64,000 bases of DNA from Streptomyces sp. TSRI0107 (lineage in GTDB: Bacteria > Actinomycetota > Actinomycetes > Streptomycetales > Streptomycetaceae), in assembly GCF_001905845.1 (NCBI RefSeq), contig NZ_LIVZ01000005.1:372001-436000 (forward strand), read 5' to 3'. Below are positions 15,699 to 24,434 of the stretch, one piece after another (positions within the stretch are counted from its first letter, which is position 1; each line of letters begins with the position of its first letter). The position numbers and the translations under genes are program-made. The notes beneath the pieces are model-generated. The model was not told where the DNA came from and did no database searches. It saw only the letters and a program-made list of their open reading frames with translations.

Positions 15699-17303
15699 AT
15701 GACGGAAACCAGCGAGCTCGACGACTCGTTCCACGTCTTCGACACCACCCTGCGCGACGGCGCCCAGCGCGAGGGCATCAACCTCACGGTCGCGGACAAG
15801 CTGGCCATCGCACGTCACCTGGACGACTTCGGGGTCGGGTTCATCGAGGGCGGCTGGCCCGGCGCGAACCCGCGCGACACCGAGTTCTTCGCCCGGGCCC
15901 AGAAGGAGATCGACTTCAAGCACGCCCAGCTGGTCGCCTTCGGCTCCACCCGCCGAGCCGGCGCCGACGCCGCCGACGACCCGCAGGTCAAGGCCCTCCT
16001 GGACTCCGGCGCCCCGGTGATCACCCTGGTGGCGAAGTCCCACGACCGGCATGTCGAGCTGGCCCTGCGGACCACCCTCGACGAGAACCTGGAGATGGTC
16101 CGCGACACCGTCGCCCACCTCACGTCCCAGGGCCGCCGCGTCTTCGTCGACTGCGAGCACTTCTTCGACGGCTACCGCGCGAACCCCGAGTACGCCAAGG
16201 CCGTCGTCCGTACGGCGGCCGAGGCCGGCGCCGACGTGGTGATCCTCTGCGACACCAACGGCGGCATGCTGCCCGCTCAGGTCCAGGCCGTCGTCTCCAC
16301 GGTCCTCGCCGACACCGGCGCCCGGCTCGGCATCCACGCCCAGGACGACACCGGCTGCGCGGTCGCCAACACCCTCGCCGCCGTCGACGCGGGAGCCACC
16401 CACGTCCAGTGCACCGCCAACGGCTACGGCGAGCGGGTCGGCAACGCCAACCTCTTCCCGGTGGTGGCCGCGCTGGAGCTGAAGTACGGCAAGAAGGTGC
16501 TGCCCGAGGGCAGGCTGCGCGAGATGACCCGGATCTCGCACGCCATCGCCGAGGTCGTCAACCTCACCCCGTCCACCCACCAGCCGTACGTGGGCCTGTC
16601 CGCCTTCGCCCACAAGGCCGGCCTGCACGCGTCCGCGATCAAGGTCGACCCGGACCTCTACCAGCACATCGACCCCGAGCAGGTCGGCAACACCATGCGG
16701 ATGCTGGTCTCCGACATGGCGGGCCGGGCGTCGGTGGAGCTGAAGGGCAAGGAACTGGGCGTCGACCTCGGCGGCGACCGGGAGCTGGTCGGCCGGGTCG
16801 TCGAGCGGGTCAAGGAGCGGGAACTCGAGGGCTACACGTACGAGGCCGCCGACGCGAGCTTCGAACTGCTGCTGCGCTCCGAGGTACAGGGCGGGCCGCT
16901 GCGCTACTTCGAGGTCGAGTCCTGGCGGGCCATCGTCGAGGACCGCCCCGACGGCACCCACGCCAACGAGGCCACCGTCAAGCTGTGGGCCAAGGGCGAG
17001 CGGATCGTCGCCACCGCGGAGGGCAACGGCCCGGTCAACGCGCTCGACCGGGCCCTGCGCGTCGCCCTCGAGAAGATCTACCCGCAGCTCGCCAAGCTCG
17101 ACCTCGTCGACTACAAGGTCCGCATCCTGGAGGGCAAGCACGGCACCCAGTCCACGACCCGCGTCCTGATCTCCACCTCGGACGGTGCCGGCGAGTGGTC
17201 CACGGTCGGTGTGGCGGAGAACGTCATCGCCGCGTCCTGGCAGGCCCTGGAGGACGCGTACACCTACGGACTCCTGCGGGCCGGGGTGACCCCCGCCGAG
17301 TAG
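15699..17303 (+). CDS. cimA: citramalate synthase / 2-isopropylmalate synthase family protein
   Basis: A DRE-TIM metallolyase condensing acetyl-CoA with a 2-keto acid. It is 534 residues from the ATG at 15699. A TTG at 15690 is also possible, but the AGGAG at 15683-15687 is too close to it. The HMGL-like barrel carries FDTTLRDGAQREGINLTV (metal and catalytic Arg-Asp), GFIEGGWPGANPRDTEFF and the metal ligands in LGIHAQDDTGCAVAN and THVQCTANGYGERVGNANL. The C-terminal LeuA allosteric domain follows (about residues 400-520). The GGWPGANPRD variant and the HxQDDTG motif are typical of the CimA/LeuA2 subgroup that makes (R)-citramalate from pyruvate for isoleucine synthesis. The substrate is inferred. 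The Ile-containing leader upstream supports an isoleucine role. Confidence 0.85.
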   Translation: MTETSELDDSFHVFDTTLRDGAQREGINLTVADKLAIARHLDDFGVGFIEGGWPGANPRDTEFFARAQKEIDFKHAQLVAFGSTRRAGADAADDPQVKALLDSGAPVITLVAKSHDRHVELALRTTLDENLEMVRDTVAHLTSQGRRVFVDCEHFFDGYRANPEYAKAVVRTAAEAGADVVILCDTNGGMLPAQVQAVVSTVLADTGARLGIHAQDDTGCAVANTLAAVDAGATHVQCTANGYGERVGNANLFPVVAALELKYGKKVLPEGRLREMTRISHAIAEVVNLTPSTHQPYVGLSAFAHKAGLHASAIKVDPDLYQHIDPEQVGNTMRMLVSDMAGRASVELKGKELGVDLGGDRELVGRVVERVKERELEGYTYEAADASFELLLRSEVQGGPLRYFEVESWRAIVEDRPDGTHANEATVKLWAKGERIVATAEGNGPVNALDRALRVALEKIYPQLAKLDLVDYKVRILEGKHGTQSTTRVLISTSDGAGEWSTVGVAENVIAASWQALEDAYTYGLLRAGVTPAE

Positions 17304-17338
17304 ACCGGACGGACCGCGCCGAACCTACGCCTGGGCCG

Positions 17339-19222
17339 TCACCGCAGGCTCCACTTCTGGTTGGCGGCGCCCGTGCAGCTCCAGATCTGCGCGCGGGCGC
17401 CGTTCGCCGAGGACCGGTCCGTCACGTCCAGGCACTTGTCGGCGGCGAGGTTCACCACGTCGCCGGTCGCCGTGTCGTACGACCAGCGCTGGGCGCCCGT
17501 GCCGTTGCAGTCGTAGAGCTGCACCTTCGCCCCGTCCGCCGTCGAGCCGGAGGTCACGTCCAGGCACTTGCCGAGCGCCTGGACGGAGCCGTCGGCGCGG
17601 ACCGTCCACTGCTGGGCGGCGGTGCCGTTGCAGTCGTGGAGCTGCACCGGCGTGCCGTCGGCGGCCGAACCGCCCGCCACGTCCAGGCACTTGCCCGCGA
17701 GGCCGGTGAACGCGCCCGACCGGTCGCCGCCGCCGGACTGCGTGCCGGACCAGGTGAAGGTCGCGGAGGTCCTGCCCGGCAGGGAGTAAGTGGCGTGCTG
17801 TGAGCCCCAGTTGACGGTGACCGTGCGGGCCGACGAGGACGGGTTGTAGGCGATCAGTGCCTTGGAGCCGTCCGGGTTGCGCCACGCCACGTTGGGGACG
17901 GCCGCCGACGCCGTCGAGGCGATCCGGTGGGCGCCGGGCCGGACGAACTTCGTCAGGTGGCCCATCGTGTAGTACTCGATCGTGAAGTCGACCTGGCCGT
18001 GCCGCGCGTCCCCGTTGTGCACGGTGATCAGCCCGTCGCAGGTCCCGCAGCCGCCGTTGTGCGGGCCCCGGTTCTGGTCCACGGCCAGGGACCACTTCGT
18101 CACCGACTTCGCCCAGTTGCGGGTGTAGTCGATGATGTTCATCATGTCCTCGCGCTGCTGGTCGGCGATCCAGGTGCCGCCCGAGTGCTCGGTGCCGAAC
18201 GCGTCCAGCTGCGGGTAGCGGTCGTGCACGGCCGTCTGCTTGGTGACGTCCCCGCCGTAGCCGTGCCAGGCGATGCCGCCGAAGTTGGGGTGCGAGCGCA
18301 CCGCCGGGTCGTCGACTGTCTGGGCCGCGTAGGCGTCGTAGGTGTCCCAGTTCCAGTCGTGCGCCAGCACCTTCGTCGGCAGGCCCGCCGCCTGGAGCCT
18401 GGGCAGCAGCTCGTTCTTGGTGAAGTAGGCCAGCCCGCTCGCGTTCCAGCTCATCGAGGGGTAGCCCGCGCAGCACGTCGGCTCGTTCTGCGCGGTCACG
18501 TACGCGACGGGGATGCCCTGGTCCCGGTAGGCCTGGAGGTACTTCACGAAGTACGAGGCGTACGTTCCGTAGTGCTCCGCCTTCAGCCAGCCGCCGTTCA
18601 GCTGCCCGCTGTCCTTCATCCAGGCGGGGGCGGTCCACGGCGAGGCCATCACGGTGAGCGCCGGGTTGAGCTGACGTGCCTGCTTCGTCAGCGGCACCAC
18701 GTCCTGGAGGTCGTGGGCGATCGAGAACTCGGACAGGTCCGGGTCGGTCTGCCCGGCGGGCACGTCGTCGTAGGTGTAGCCGAACCGGGCGAGGTCCGAG
18801 CCGCCCATCGGGTTGCGCAGGAACGACAGGCCGATGCCCTCCGTGGGGGAGAACAGCTTGCGCATCGTCGCGTCCCGGGTGGCCTGCGACAGCGCCCCGC
18901 TGCCGTCCATCAGCCAGGCCGCGGTGTCGGTGAAGGAGGCGCCGCCGCCGGTGAAGGTCTGGTAGCGGGTGTTCTCGTCGACGGTGATGTTCTCACCGCC
19001 GCCGCCGGTACCGGCCTGGAAGGCGAACGGGGTCTGCGCCTGGAGGCCGCGCACGACATGCCGGCCGGCGGTGTCGTCGGTGGTGGTCAGCCAGACGTTC
19101 ACCTGCTCGCCGGCCGCGTGCGCGGCGGGGGCCGCCGCGGTGAGACCGGCGGCGGTGAGGCCGACCGCGGAGAGCAGCGCGGCCGGCAGCAGCCGGAGCG
19201 CGCGGGTGGGGGATCTCCTCAT
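17339..19222 (-). CDS. secreted GH30 glycosidase with CBM13 (ricin-B) domain
   Basis: A 627-residue extracellular enzyme. A Sec signal peptide (MRRSPTRALRLLPAALLSAV to AHAAG) is followed by a GH30 barrel. It shows FTGGGASFTDTAAWL, LRNPMGGSDLA, MASPWTAPAWMK, the acid/base Glu in YVTAQNEPTCC (about residue 250) and the nucleophile Glu in DAFGTEHSGGTW (about residue 340). A beta-sandwich subdomain follows (VAWRNPDGSKALIAYNPSSSARTVTVNW). The last 130 residues hold three beta-trefoil repeats with GKCLDV and QQW/QRW/QKW signatures, i.e. CBM13. GH30 enzymes include glucosylceramidases, beta-1,6-glucanases and xylanases, and the exact substrate cannot be assigned. The ATG has a GGAAGGA ribosome site. 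A 27-bp palindrome lies 40 bp upstream. Confidence 0.9.
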   Translation of the reverse strand: MRRSPTRALRLLPAALLSAVGLTAAGLTAAAPAAHAAGEQVNVWLTTTDDTAGRHVVRGLQAQTPFAFQAGTGGGGENITVDENTRYQTFTGGGASFTDTAAWLMDGSGALSQATRDATMRKLFSPTEGIGLSFLRNPMGGSDLARFGYTYDDVPAGQTDPDLSEFSIAHDLQDVVPLTKQARQLNPALTVMASPWTAPAWMKDSGQLNGGWLKAEHYGTYASYFVKYLQAYRDQGIPVAYVTAQNEPTCCAGYPSMSWNASGLAYFTKNELLPRLQAAGLPTKVLAHDWNWDTYDAYAAQTVDDPAVRSHPNFGGIAWHGYGGDVTKQTAVHDRYPQLDAFGTEHSGGTWIADQQREDMMNIIDYTRNWAKSVTKWSLAVDQNRGPHNGGCGTCDGLITVHNGDARHGQVDFTIEYYTMGHLTKFVRPGAHRIASTASAAVPNVAWRNPDGSKALIAYNPSSSARTVTVNWGSQHATYSLPGRTSATFTWSGTQSGGGDRSGAFTGLAGKCLDVAGGSAADGTPVQLHDCNGTAAQQWTVRADGSVQALGKCLDVTSGSTADGAKVQLYDCNGTGAQRWSYDTATGDVVNLAADKCLDVTDRSSANGARAQIWSCTGAANQKWSLR

Positions 19223-19262
19223 GGTGCGTCGTCCTTCCGTGAAGACAACGGGCCCTCGGATA

Positions 19263-19289
19263 AATCACGCCGTGATCTAAGGCGTGATT
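19263..19289. promoter_or_regulatory. operator-like inverted repeat upstream of the GH30 gene
   Basis: AATCACGCC, a 9-bp spacer, then GGCGTGATT is a perfect inverted repeat. Inside it ATCAC-GCC-GTGAT forms a second short palindrome, so three GTGAT-type half-sites are packed in 27 bp. It is centred about 54 bp upstream of the GH30 start codon. The regulator is unknown; a sugar-responsive repressor would fit. Confidence 0.5.
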
Positions 19290-19400
19290 GAACGATGGGA
19301 GTGAGTGAACCACGAGAGCCGTGGAAAGGTCCATGCCAAGTACCGCCCCGACCTGGCACCCCCCCGGAAGGTTCGCCCCGGGGTCCGCCTCCCGGGCCGA

Positions 19401-19429
19401 TGTCAATATGTGCCGGTTTCGGGTAGCTT
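19401..19429 (+). promoter_or_regulatory. promoter of the glycine-rich membrane protein gene
   Basis: TGTCAA, exactly 17 bp, then TAGCTT at 19424-19429, 7 nt before the ATG at 19437. No ribosome binding site is seen, so the transcript would be leaderless. This spacing is the main reason for choosing that start. Confidence 0.45.
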
Positions 19430-19436
19430 CGAACAT

Positions 19437-20795
19437 ATGAGGGCCGCGATGATGCGTACCTTCGTACGCCTGCTGATCGTGCCGGTCACCGCCGCGCTGG
19501 CGGTGCTGTCGGCCGGTGCGCCCGGTGCGCACGCGGCCACCGACCTCTCCGAGGTCGCCCAGGCCCTGCGGGAGAGCCCCGTCTACGTCGACCCGGCCGC
19601 CTCCGACGTGCTGTCCGAGGCGGACGCCGAAGCGCTCGCGGACAAGATCGAGGACGCGGACAAACCCGTCTTCGTGGCCGTCCTGCCCGCGGACCAGCCG
19701 ACGGACAACCTGTTCCGCAACCTCCGCACCGAGACCGGCATCACCGGTCTGTACGGAGTCCGGCTCGGCGACCGCTTCGACGCGCGCGCCGACAGCAGCG
19801 TGCTGAGCCGGCAGGGTGTGTCCAACCTGGTCGCCGCCGTGCAGGACAGCGGCGACGTCAAGGCCCAGCTGAACGACTTCGTCGACGACGCCCTGCGCGG
19901 CGGCCTCGGCGGCTCCGCCCCCGCCTCCTGGGGCTCCACTGGTACCGACGGCGTCTCCACCGCCGCGCTGATCACCACCGGCGCCGTCCTGGCGGCCGGC
20001 GGCGTCGGCGCGTACGCCCTCGTCCGCCGCAACCGGCGCCGCCACGAGGAGGAGCAGCGGGCCGCGCTGGACAAGCTGCGCGTGGTGGTCGACGAGGACA
20101 TCACCGCCTTCGGCGAGGAACTCGACCGCCTCGACTTCCGGCCCGCCGAACCCGGCGCCGACGACGCGATGCGCGCCGACTTCGAACGCGCCCTGGACGC
20201 CTACGACCGGGCGAAGGCCCAGATGGACGCGGCCCGCAGACCGGAGGACGTGCGCCCGGTCACCGAGTCCCTGGAGGACGGCCGGTTCGCGCTCGCCCGG
20301 CTCGCCGCCCGCCGTGAGGGCCGGCCGCTGCCCGAACGCCGCCCGCCCTGCTTCTTCGACCCCCGCCACGGTCCGTCCGTCACCGATGCCACCTGGACGC
20401 CGGAGTTCGGCGCCACCCGCGAGGTCCCGGTGTGCGCCGCGGACGAGGCCCGGCTGGCCGACGGGCGCGACCCCGCGATCCGCGAGGTCGACACCGACTA
20501 CGGCCGCCGTCCGTACTGGGACGCGGGCCCCGCGTACGGCCCCTGGGCGGGCGGCTACTTCGGCGGCGGCATCCTCCCCGGCCTGCTGGTCGGCAGCCTG
20601 CTCGGCAGCATGATGGCCACCCCGTCCTACGCGGCCGACTACGGCGCGGGTTACGGCGACTTCGGCGGCTACGAGGGCGGCGACGTCTCCGGCGCGGACT
20701 TCAACACCGACGACTTCAGCGGCGGCTGGGGCGGCGGCGACTTCGGAGGCGGCGGGGGCTTCGGCGGGGGAGGGGACTTCGGCGGCGGCTTCTGA
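19437..20795 (+). CDS. exported membrane protein with glycine-rich C-terminus
   Basis: 452 residues from the ATG at 19437. A Sec signal (MMRTFVRLLIVPVTAALAVLSAGAPGAHA) is followed by an extracytoplasmic alpha/beta domain of about 130 residues (LRESPVYVDPAASDVLSEADAEALADKIEDADKPVFVAVLPADQ) that resembles TPM-type domains. A transmembrane helix follows near residue 185 (TTGAVLAAGGVGAYALVRR), then a charged, probably coiled-coil stretch. A hydrophobic GGILPGLLVGSLLGSMMA segment comes next, and the tail of GGGDFGGGGGFGGG type ends the protein, recalling YgcG/TPM proteins. Function unknown. It stands alone between the GH30 gene and a convergent GNAT-like gene. Confidence 0.7.
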   Translation: MRAAMMRTFVRLLIVPVTAALAVLSAGAPGAHAATDLSEVAQALRESPVYVDPAASDVLSEADAEALADKIEDADKPVFVAVLPADQPTDNLFRNLRTETGITGLYGVRLGDRFDARADSSVLSRQGVSNLVAAVQDSGDVKAQLNDFVDDALRGGLGGSAPASWGSTGTDGVSTAALITTGAVLAAGGVGAYALVRRNRRRHEEEQRAALDKLRVVVDEDITAFGEELDRLDFRPAEPGADDAMRADFERALDAYDRAKAQMDAARRPEDVRPVTESLEDGRFALARLAARREGRPLPERRPPCFFDPRHGPSVTDATWTPEFGATREVPVCAADEARLADGRDPAIREVDTDYGRRPYWDAGPAYGPWAGGYFGGGILPGLLVGSLLGSMMATPSYAADYGAGYGDFGGYEGGDVSGADFNTDDFSGGWGGGDFGGGGGFGGGGDFGGGF

Positions 20796-20828
20796 ACGCG
20801 TCGGCCTCCGGGCCCGGGATGGCGCCGC

Positions 20829-21329
20829 TCACCCGTGGTCGGGCAGCCGCAGCCACTCCTCCCACGTCAGGTCCCGGCCGATGAACCGGGGCGCCTCGAA
20901 CGGCCAGTCCTCGGCGATCCAGCGCGGCACGAACGCGTCCAGCGCGCGCTCCAGCGCACCCCCGACCTCCTCGTCCACCACCCACCAGGAGATCTCCGCG
21001 TCGGCGCCGCGCTTCTCCGGCGGATCGATGTAGACGCAGCCGCGCAGGGCGGTGCGGTCCGCGTTCTCGACGGTGTAGTTGAACGACTCGTGCGCCTCGA
21101 TCTCGGCGGCGTGCCGCTCCAGGTCCGCGCGGTTCGCCTCGTACGACATCGTGGCCGGCGGCCAGCCCCAGGCCGGCCCGAAGACCGTCCACAGCCGCTC
21201 CCGGGAGCCCATCACGGCCGGGTAGTCGAGCGGCGCGTCCGCCCCGCTGATCGGACGCAGCCGATGGCCCCCGCCGCCCGGTATGCCGACGTGGACGGGG
21301 TGGACGAAGTCATGCGGCAGCCAGGTCAT
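20829..21329 (-). CDS. GNAT-like N-acetyltransferase domain protein
   Basis: 166 residues from the ATG at 21329. A GTG at 21350 would add 7 residues, and neither start has a clear ribosome site. The chain has the strand order of a small GNAT domain: HRLRPISGADAPLDYPAVMGSRERLW, FNYTVENADRTALRGCVYIDPPEKRGADAEISWWVVDEEVGGALERALDAFVPRWIAEDWPF. The acetyl-CoA loop is poorly conserved, so it may be a degenerate or specialised member. Substrate unknown. Confidence 0.65.
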   Translation of the reverse strand: MTWLPHDFVHPVHVGIPGGGGHRLRPISGADAPLDYPAVMGSRERLWTVFGPAWGWPPATMSYEANRADLERHAAEIEAHESFNYTVENADRTALRGCVYIDPPEKRGADAEISWWVVDEEVGGALERALDAFVPRWIAEDWPFEAPRFIGRDLTWEEWLRLPDHG

Positions 21330-21479
21330 GGCCGGAGCCAACCACGCCACCGCGGCCCGCGCACCGCATTTACCCCCGCCCCGCCACCCATGCCCTCGGA
21401 TGGGAACAGGCGAGCGCCCGCCCTCCCCACGGGGGCAGGGGAGGGCGGGCGCTCGCTGGGGGACGGCGGAGCCATCGGC

Positions 21480-22031
21480 TCAGGCGTTCTTGATCGCCGA
21501 GATGTCGAAGTTCAGCTTGATCTTGTCCGACACCAGGAAGCCGCCGGTCTCCAGCGCGGCGTTCCAGGTCAGGCCCCACTCGGAGCGCAGGATCGTCGTC
21601 TTGCCCTCGAAGCCGACGCGCTCGTTGCCGAACGGGTCCTTCGCGGCGCCGTTGAACTCCAGGTCGATGGTGATCGGCTTGGTGACGCCGAGGATCGACA
21701 GGTCGCCGGTGATGCGGTAGTCGTCGCCGCCCAGGGACTCCGCCTTGGTGGAGCGGAAGGTCATGGCGGGGAACTCGTCGGTCTTGAAGAAGTCGGCGCT
21801 CTTCAGGTGACCGTCGCGGTCGGCGTTGCCGGTGTCGATGCTGTCCATCACGACGTCGATGGTCGCGGTGGAGTTGGACGGCTCGGAGCCGTCGAGGTGC
21901 AGCGAGCCGGTGAAGTCGAGGAACTTGCCCTTGACGTTCGTGACCATGGCGTGGCGGGCGACGAAGCCGATGGTCGTGTGGGCGGGGTCGATGGTGTAGT
22001 CGCCGGTCAGGGTGGCCAGGTCCAGGGTCAT
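21480..22031 (-). CDS. YceI-family lipid-binding protein
   Basis: A 183-residue lipocalin-like beta-barrel of the YceI family. LTGDYTIDPAHTTIGFVARHAMVTNVKGKFLDFTG is the defining N-terminus, followed by the VVMDSIDTGNADRDGHLKSADFFKTDEFPAMTF and TITGDLSILGVTKPITIDLEFNGAAKDPFGNERVGFEG blocks. YceI proteins bind polyisoprenoid or amide lipids. This copy has no signal peptide, so it is probably cytoplasmic. The ATG has a GAGGAG ribosome site. Upstream lies a short palindrome that could be a MarR-type operator. Confidence 0.92.
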   Translation of the reverse strand: MTLDLATLTGDYTIDPAHTTIGFVARHAMVTNVKGKFLDFTGSLHLDGSEPSNSTATIDVVMDSIDTGNADRDGHLKSADFFKTDEFPAMTFRSTKAESLGGDDYRITGDLSILGVTKPITIDLEFNGAAKDPFGNERVGFEGKTTILRSEWGLTWNAALETGGFLVSDKIKLNFDISAIKNA

Positions 22032-22065
22032 GGCGTTCTCACTCCTCGGGGACGGAATGTTTAAT

Positions 22066-22081
22066 GTTCAACGAGCTGAAC
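22066..22081. promoter_or_regulatory. palindrome upstream of the yceI gene
   Basis: GTTCA-ACGAGC-TGAAC lies 35 bp upstream of the YceI start in a locally AT-rich stretch (22055-22125). It could be an operator, since YceI genes often sit next to MarR regulators, but no regulator gene is adjacent here. Confidence 0.3.
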
Positions 22082-22230
22082 GAAACCCACCGTAGACCTA
22101 TTCCGTTCAATTTTCAACATCATCGGGAACGTGTCGTGGGCGTGTCGCGGACGCACCGAGACCGGGCCGGTGATCGCACCGGTGACCGGGCCGGCGATTG
22201 GGCCGCCCACGCGAGTGGTACCCGCCCACC

Positions 22231-23511
22231 GTGCTGTCGGTCGCGGTACTGGTCGAACTGGTGCGAAGCGGCACCTCGGGCGGCCACGTCAAGTGCTGGG
22301 AGCGCTTCGCGGAGAGCGCGGCCCGGCTTCCGGACGCCGCGCCCCACCTCGACCTCACCGTCTACTTCCTGGGCTCCCGCGAACACGTCGAGCCCCTGTC
22401 CCCGCGCGTCCGCCTGATCACGCTCCGGCCGGTGCTCGCCTCCACCACGCTGGTCTCGGCGCGCGGCGCGGAGGACGTGACCGACCTCGCCCCGCACCAC
22501 CCGCGGCTCGCCGCGCTGCTGCCCCGCCACGACGTCTGGCACCTCACCCACGGCTTCGCCTACGCCACCACCGCCGTCCGCCTCGCCCACCGCGCCACCC
22601 GCGGCGGGGGGCCCGCGCCCCGCCTGGTGGCCTCCGTGCACACCGACGTCCCCGCCCTCGCCGCGGTCTACGCCCGCTACCTCGCCGGCCGCCGGCTGCC
22701 CGCCGCGGGCAACCTGCTCGCGCGCGGCGCCGAACGCCGGCTACGGCGGCGCCGGGACCGCCTGCTCGACGCCTGCGAACGCGTCCTCGTCCCCACCCCG
22801 GCGGGCTGCGCCGAACTGGCCCCCGTCGTCGGCGCGGACCGCGTCGCCCTGCTGCGCCGGGGCGTCGACCACGCCCGCTTCCACCCCGACCCCACCGCCC
22901 GGACCCGGCTGGCCCGCGCGTACGGCGTCCCGGCGGACCGCCCGCTGGTCCTGTTCGCCGGCCGGCTGGACGCGACCAAGGGACTGCCACTGCTGGCCGA
23001 GAGCGTGCGCCGGGTGCGGTCGGCGGGGCGGCCCGTCCACCTGGTGCTGGCGGGCGCGGGCGCGGAGGCCGCCCCGGTACGGCGGTCCCTCGGCGCCGGC
23101 GCCACCCTGCTCGGCCCCCTCCCGCAGGACCGCCTGGCGGACGTCTACGCCGCCTGCGACGTCTTCGCCTTCCCCTCCCGCACCGAGACCTGCGGCAACG
23201 CCGTCGCCGAAGCCATGGCCGGCGGCCTCGCCGTCCTCCTCCCCGAGGGCGCCGCCACCACCGAATGGCTGACCGTACCCGGCGAGGACGGCGTCGTCGT
23301 CCACGACGACACCCCCGAAGCATGGGCGGCCGCCCTGACCGGCCTGATCGACGACCCGGCCCGCCTCACCGCCGTACGCCACCGCGCGGCGGTCACGGCC
23401 CGCGAGACCCACCCGTCCTGGGACCGCGTCCTGACGGAGGACCTGCTCCCCGCCTGGCTCCACCCCCACGCCCCCACCCACCGGGCCACCCCCGCACCCG
23501 GCCGGCAGTGA
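22231..23511 (+). CDS. GT4-family glycosyltransferase
   Basis: A retaining GT-B glycosyltransferase of 426 residues from the GTG at 22231. A TTG at 22198 is possible, and ribosome sites are weak for both. The N-terminal domain has the donor/acceptor loop VELVRSGTSGGHVKCWERFAES. The C-terminal domain shows LVLFAGRLDATKGLPLLAESVRRV, LVLAGAGAEAAPVRRSL, GPLPQDRLADVYAACDVFAFPSRTETCGNAVAEAMAGGLAVL, including the phosphate-binding and E(x7)E region. It resembles enzymes that mannosylate phosphatidylinositol or similar lipids. The acceptor is not determinable. It is a single gene convergent with the DMT transporter. Confidence 0.85.
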   Translation: MLSVAVLVELVRSGTSGGHVKCWERFAESAARLPDAAPHLDLTVYFLGSREHVEPLSPRVRLITLRPVLASTTLVSARGAEDVTDLAPHHPRLAALLPRHDVWHLTHGFAYATTAVRLAHRATRGGGPAPRLVASVHTDVPALAAVYARYLAGRRLPAAGNLLARGAERRLRRRRDRLLDACERVLVPTPAGCAELAPVVGADRVALLRRGVDHARFHPDPTARTRLARAYGVPADRPLVLFAGRLDATKGLPLLAESVRRVRSAGRPVHLVLAGAGAEAAPVRRSLGAGATLLGPLPQDRLADVYAACDVFAFPSRTETCGNAVAEAMAGGLAVLLPEGAATTEWLTVPGEDGVVVHDDTPEAWAAALTGLIDDPARLTAVRHRAAVTARETHPSWDRVLTEDLLPAWLHPHAPTHRATPAPGRQ

Positions 23512-23526
23512 CCGCCCCCCTGCCCC

Positions 23527-24405
23527 TCACGGCGCCGCCCTCCCCTTCCGCTCGTGCAGCGCCGCCACCACCGGCGACGAGTCCAGGCTCGCGATGCCCG
23601 CGCACACCAGCAGCAGCGCGGTCACGGTGACGGCGCTGACCGGCCAGCCGGTGGTGATCGCCTCGCCGAAGACGACCGTGCCGATGGTCACCGCGACCAC
23701 CGGCTCCGTCGCGTCGAGGACCGTCATGCTCGCGGCGAGCGGCCCCTGCTGGAAGGCGGTCTGGATGAGCAGCAGGCCGCAGAGCGAGGCCACCACCAGC
23801 GCGTACGTCTGCCAGGCGGTCAGCGCCGCGCCGAGGCCGTGGCGCAGGCGGTCCACGGTCGCGGCGAGCAGGACCGACTGCGTGCCCATGACCACCCCGG
23901 CGGCGAGGGCCGTGGCGGAGGCCCGCCAAGGGCCCGTCAATCTGCGCGCGGCGGCCAGTGCGGCGCAGACGACGGCGGCCGTGGCGCCGAGGAGCAGCAG
24001 CCACTGCTGCGCGCTCGCCGCCGCCGGCCGGCCCCCCTGCGGCCGCGCCGACGCCAGCGCCACCGCGAGCCCGACCGCCACCGCGGCCGTGCCCAGCCAC
24101 TCCCGGCGCCCCAGCCGCATCCGGTGCAGCCGCGCCGACAGCGGCACCGCGAACACCAACTCGGCGACGATCAGCGGCTGGACGAGACTGAGCGGCCCGA
24201 ACGCCAGCGCCAGCGACTGGAATCCGTACGCCAGCACCGCCAGCCCGATGCCGCACAGCCACCAGGGGTCACGCACCAGCCCGCTCAGCAGCCGCAGCCG
24301 TAACGCCTCGGTGTCGGGGCGGGCGCCCGCGGCCCACTGCTGCAGCAGGCCCGCCGCGGCGAAGCACGCGCCGGCGGCGAGCGCGGCGAGCACGGCGATC
24401 GGCAT
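23527..24405 (-). CDS. DMT-superfamily (EamA-like) membrane transporter
   Basis: 292 residues with about 10 hydrophobic helices, starting at MPIAVLAALAAGACFAAAGLLQQWAAG. It is built as two five-helix halves. The second opens at QQWLLLLGATAAVVCAALAAARR and contains MTVLDATEPVVAVTIGTVVFGE, the conserved glutamate-proline segment of DMT exporters. The start lies 29 bp after the stop of the radical-SAM gene, so the two form an operon. That context may mean it moves a lipid precursor or another product, but no substrate can be named. Confidence 0.8.
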   Translation of the reverse strand: MPIAVLAALAAGACFAAAGLLQQWAAGARPDTEALRLRLLSGLVRDPWWLCGIGLAVLAYGFQSLALAFGPLSLVQPLIVAELVFAVPLSARLHRMRLGRREWLGTAAVAVGLAVALASARPQGGRPAAASAQQWLLLLGATAAVVCAALAAARRLTGPWRASATALAAGVVMGTQSVLLAATVDRLRHGLGAALTAWQTYALVVASLCGLLLIQTAFQQGPLAASMTVLDATEPVVAVTIGTVVFGEAITTGWPVSAVTVTALLLVCAGIASLDSSPVVAALHERKGRAAP

Positions 24406-24434
24406 CGTTCGAACAGCCCCTCCCGGCGGCGGTG

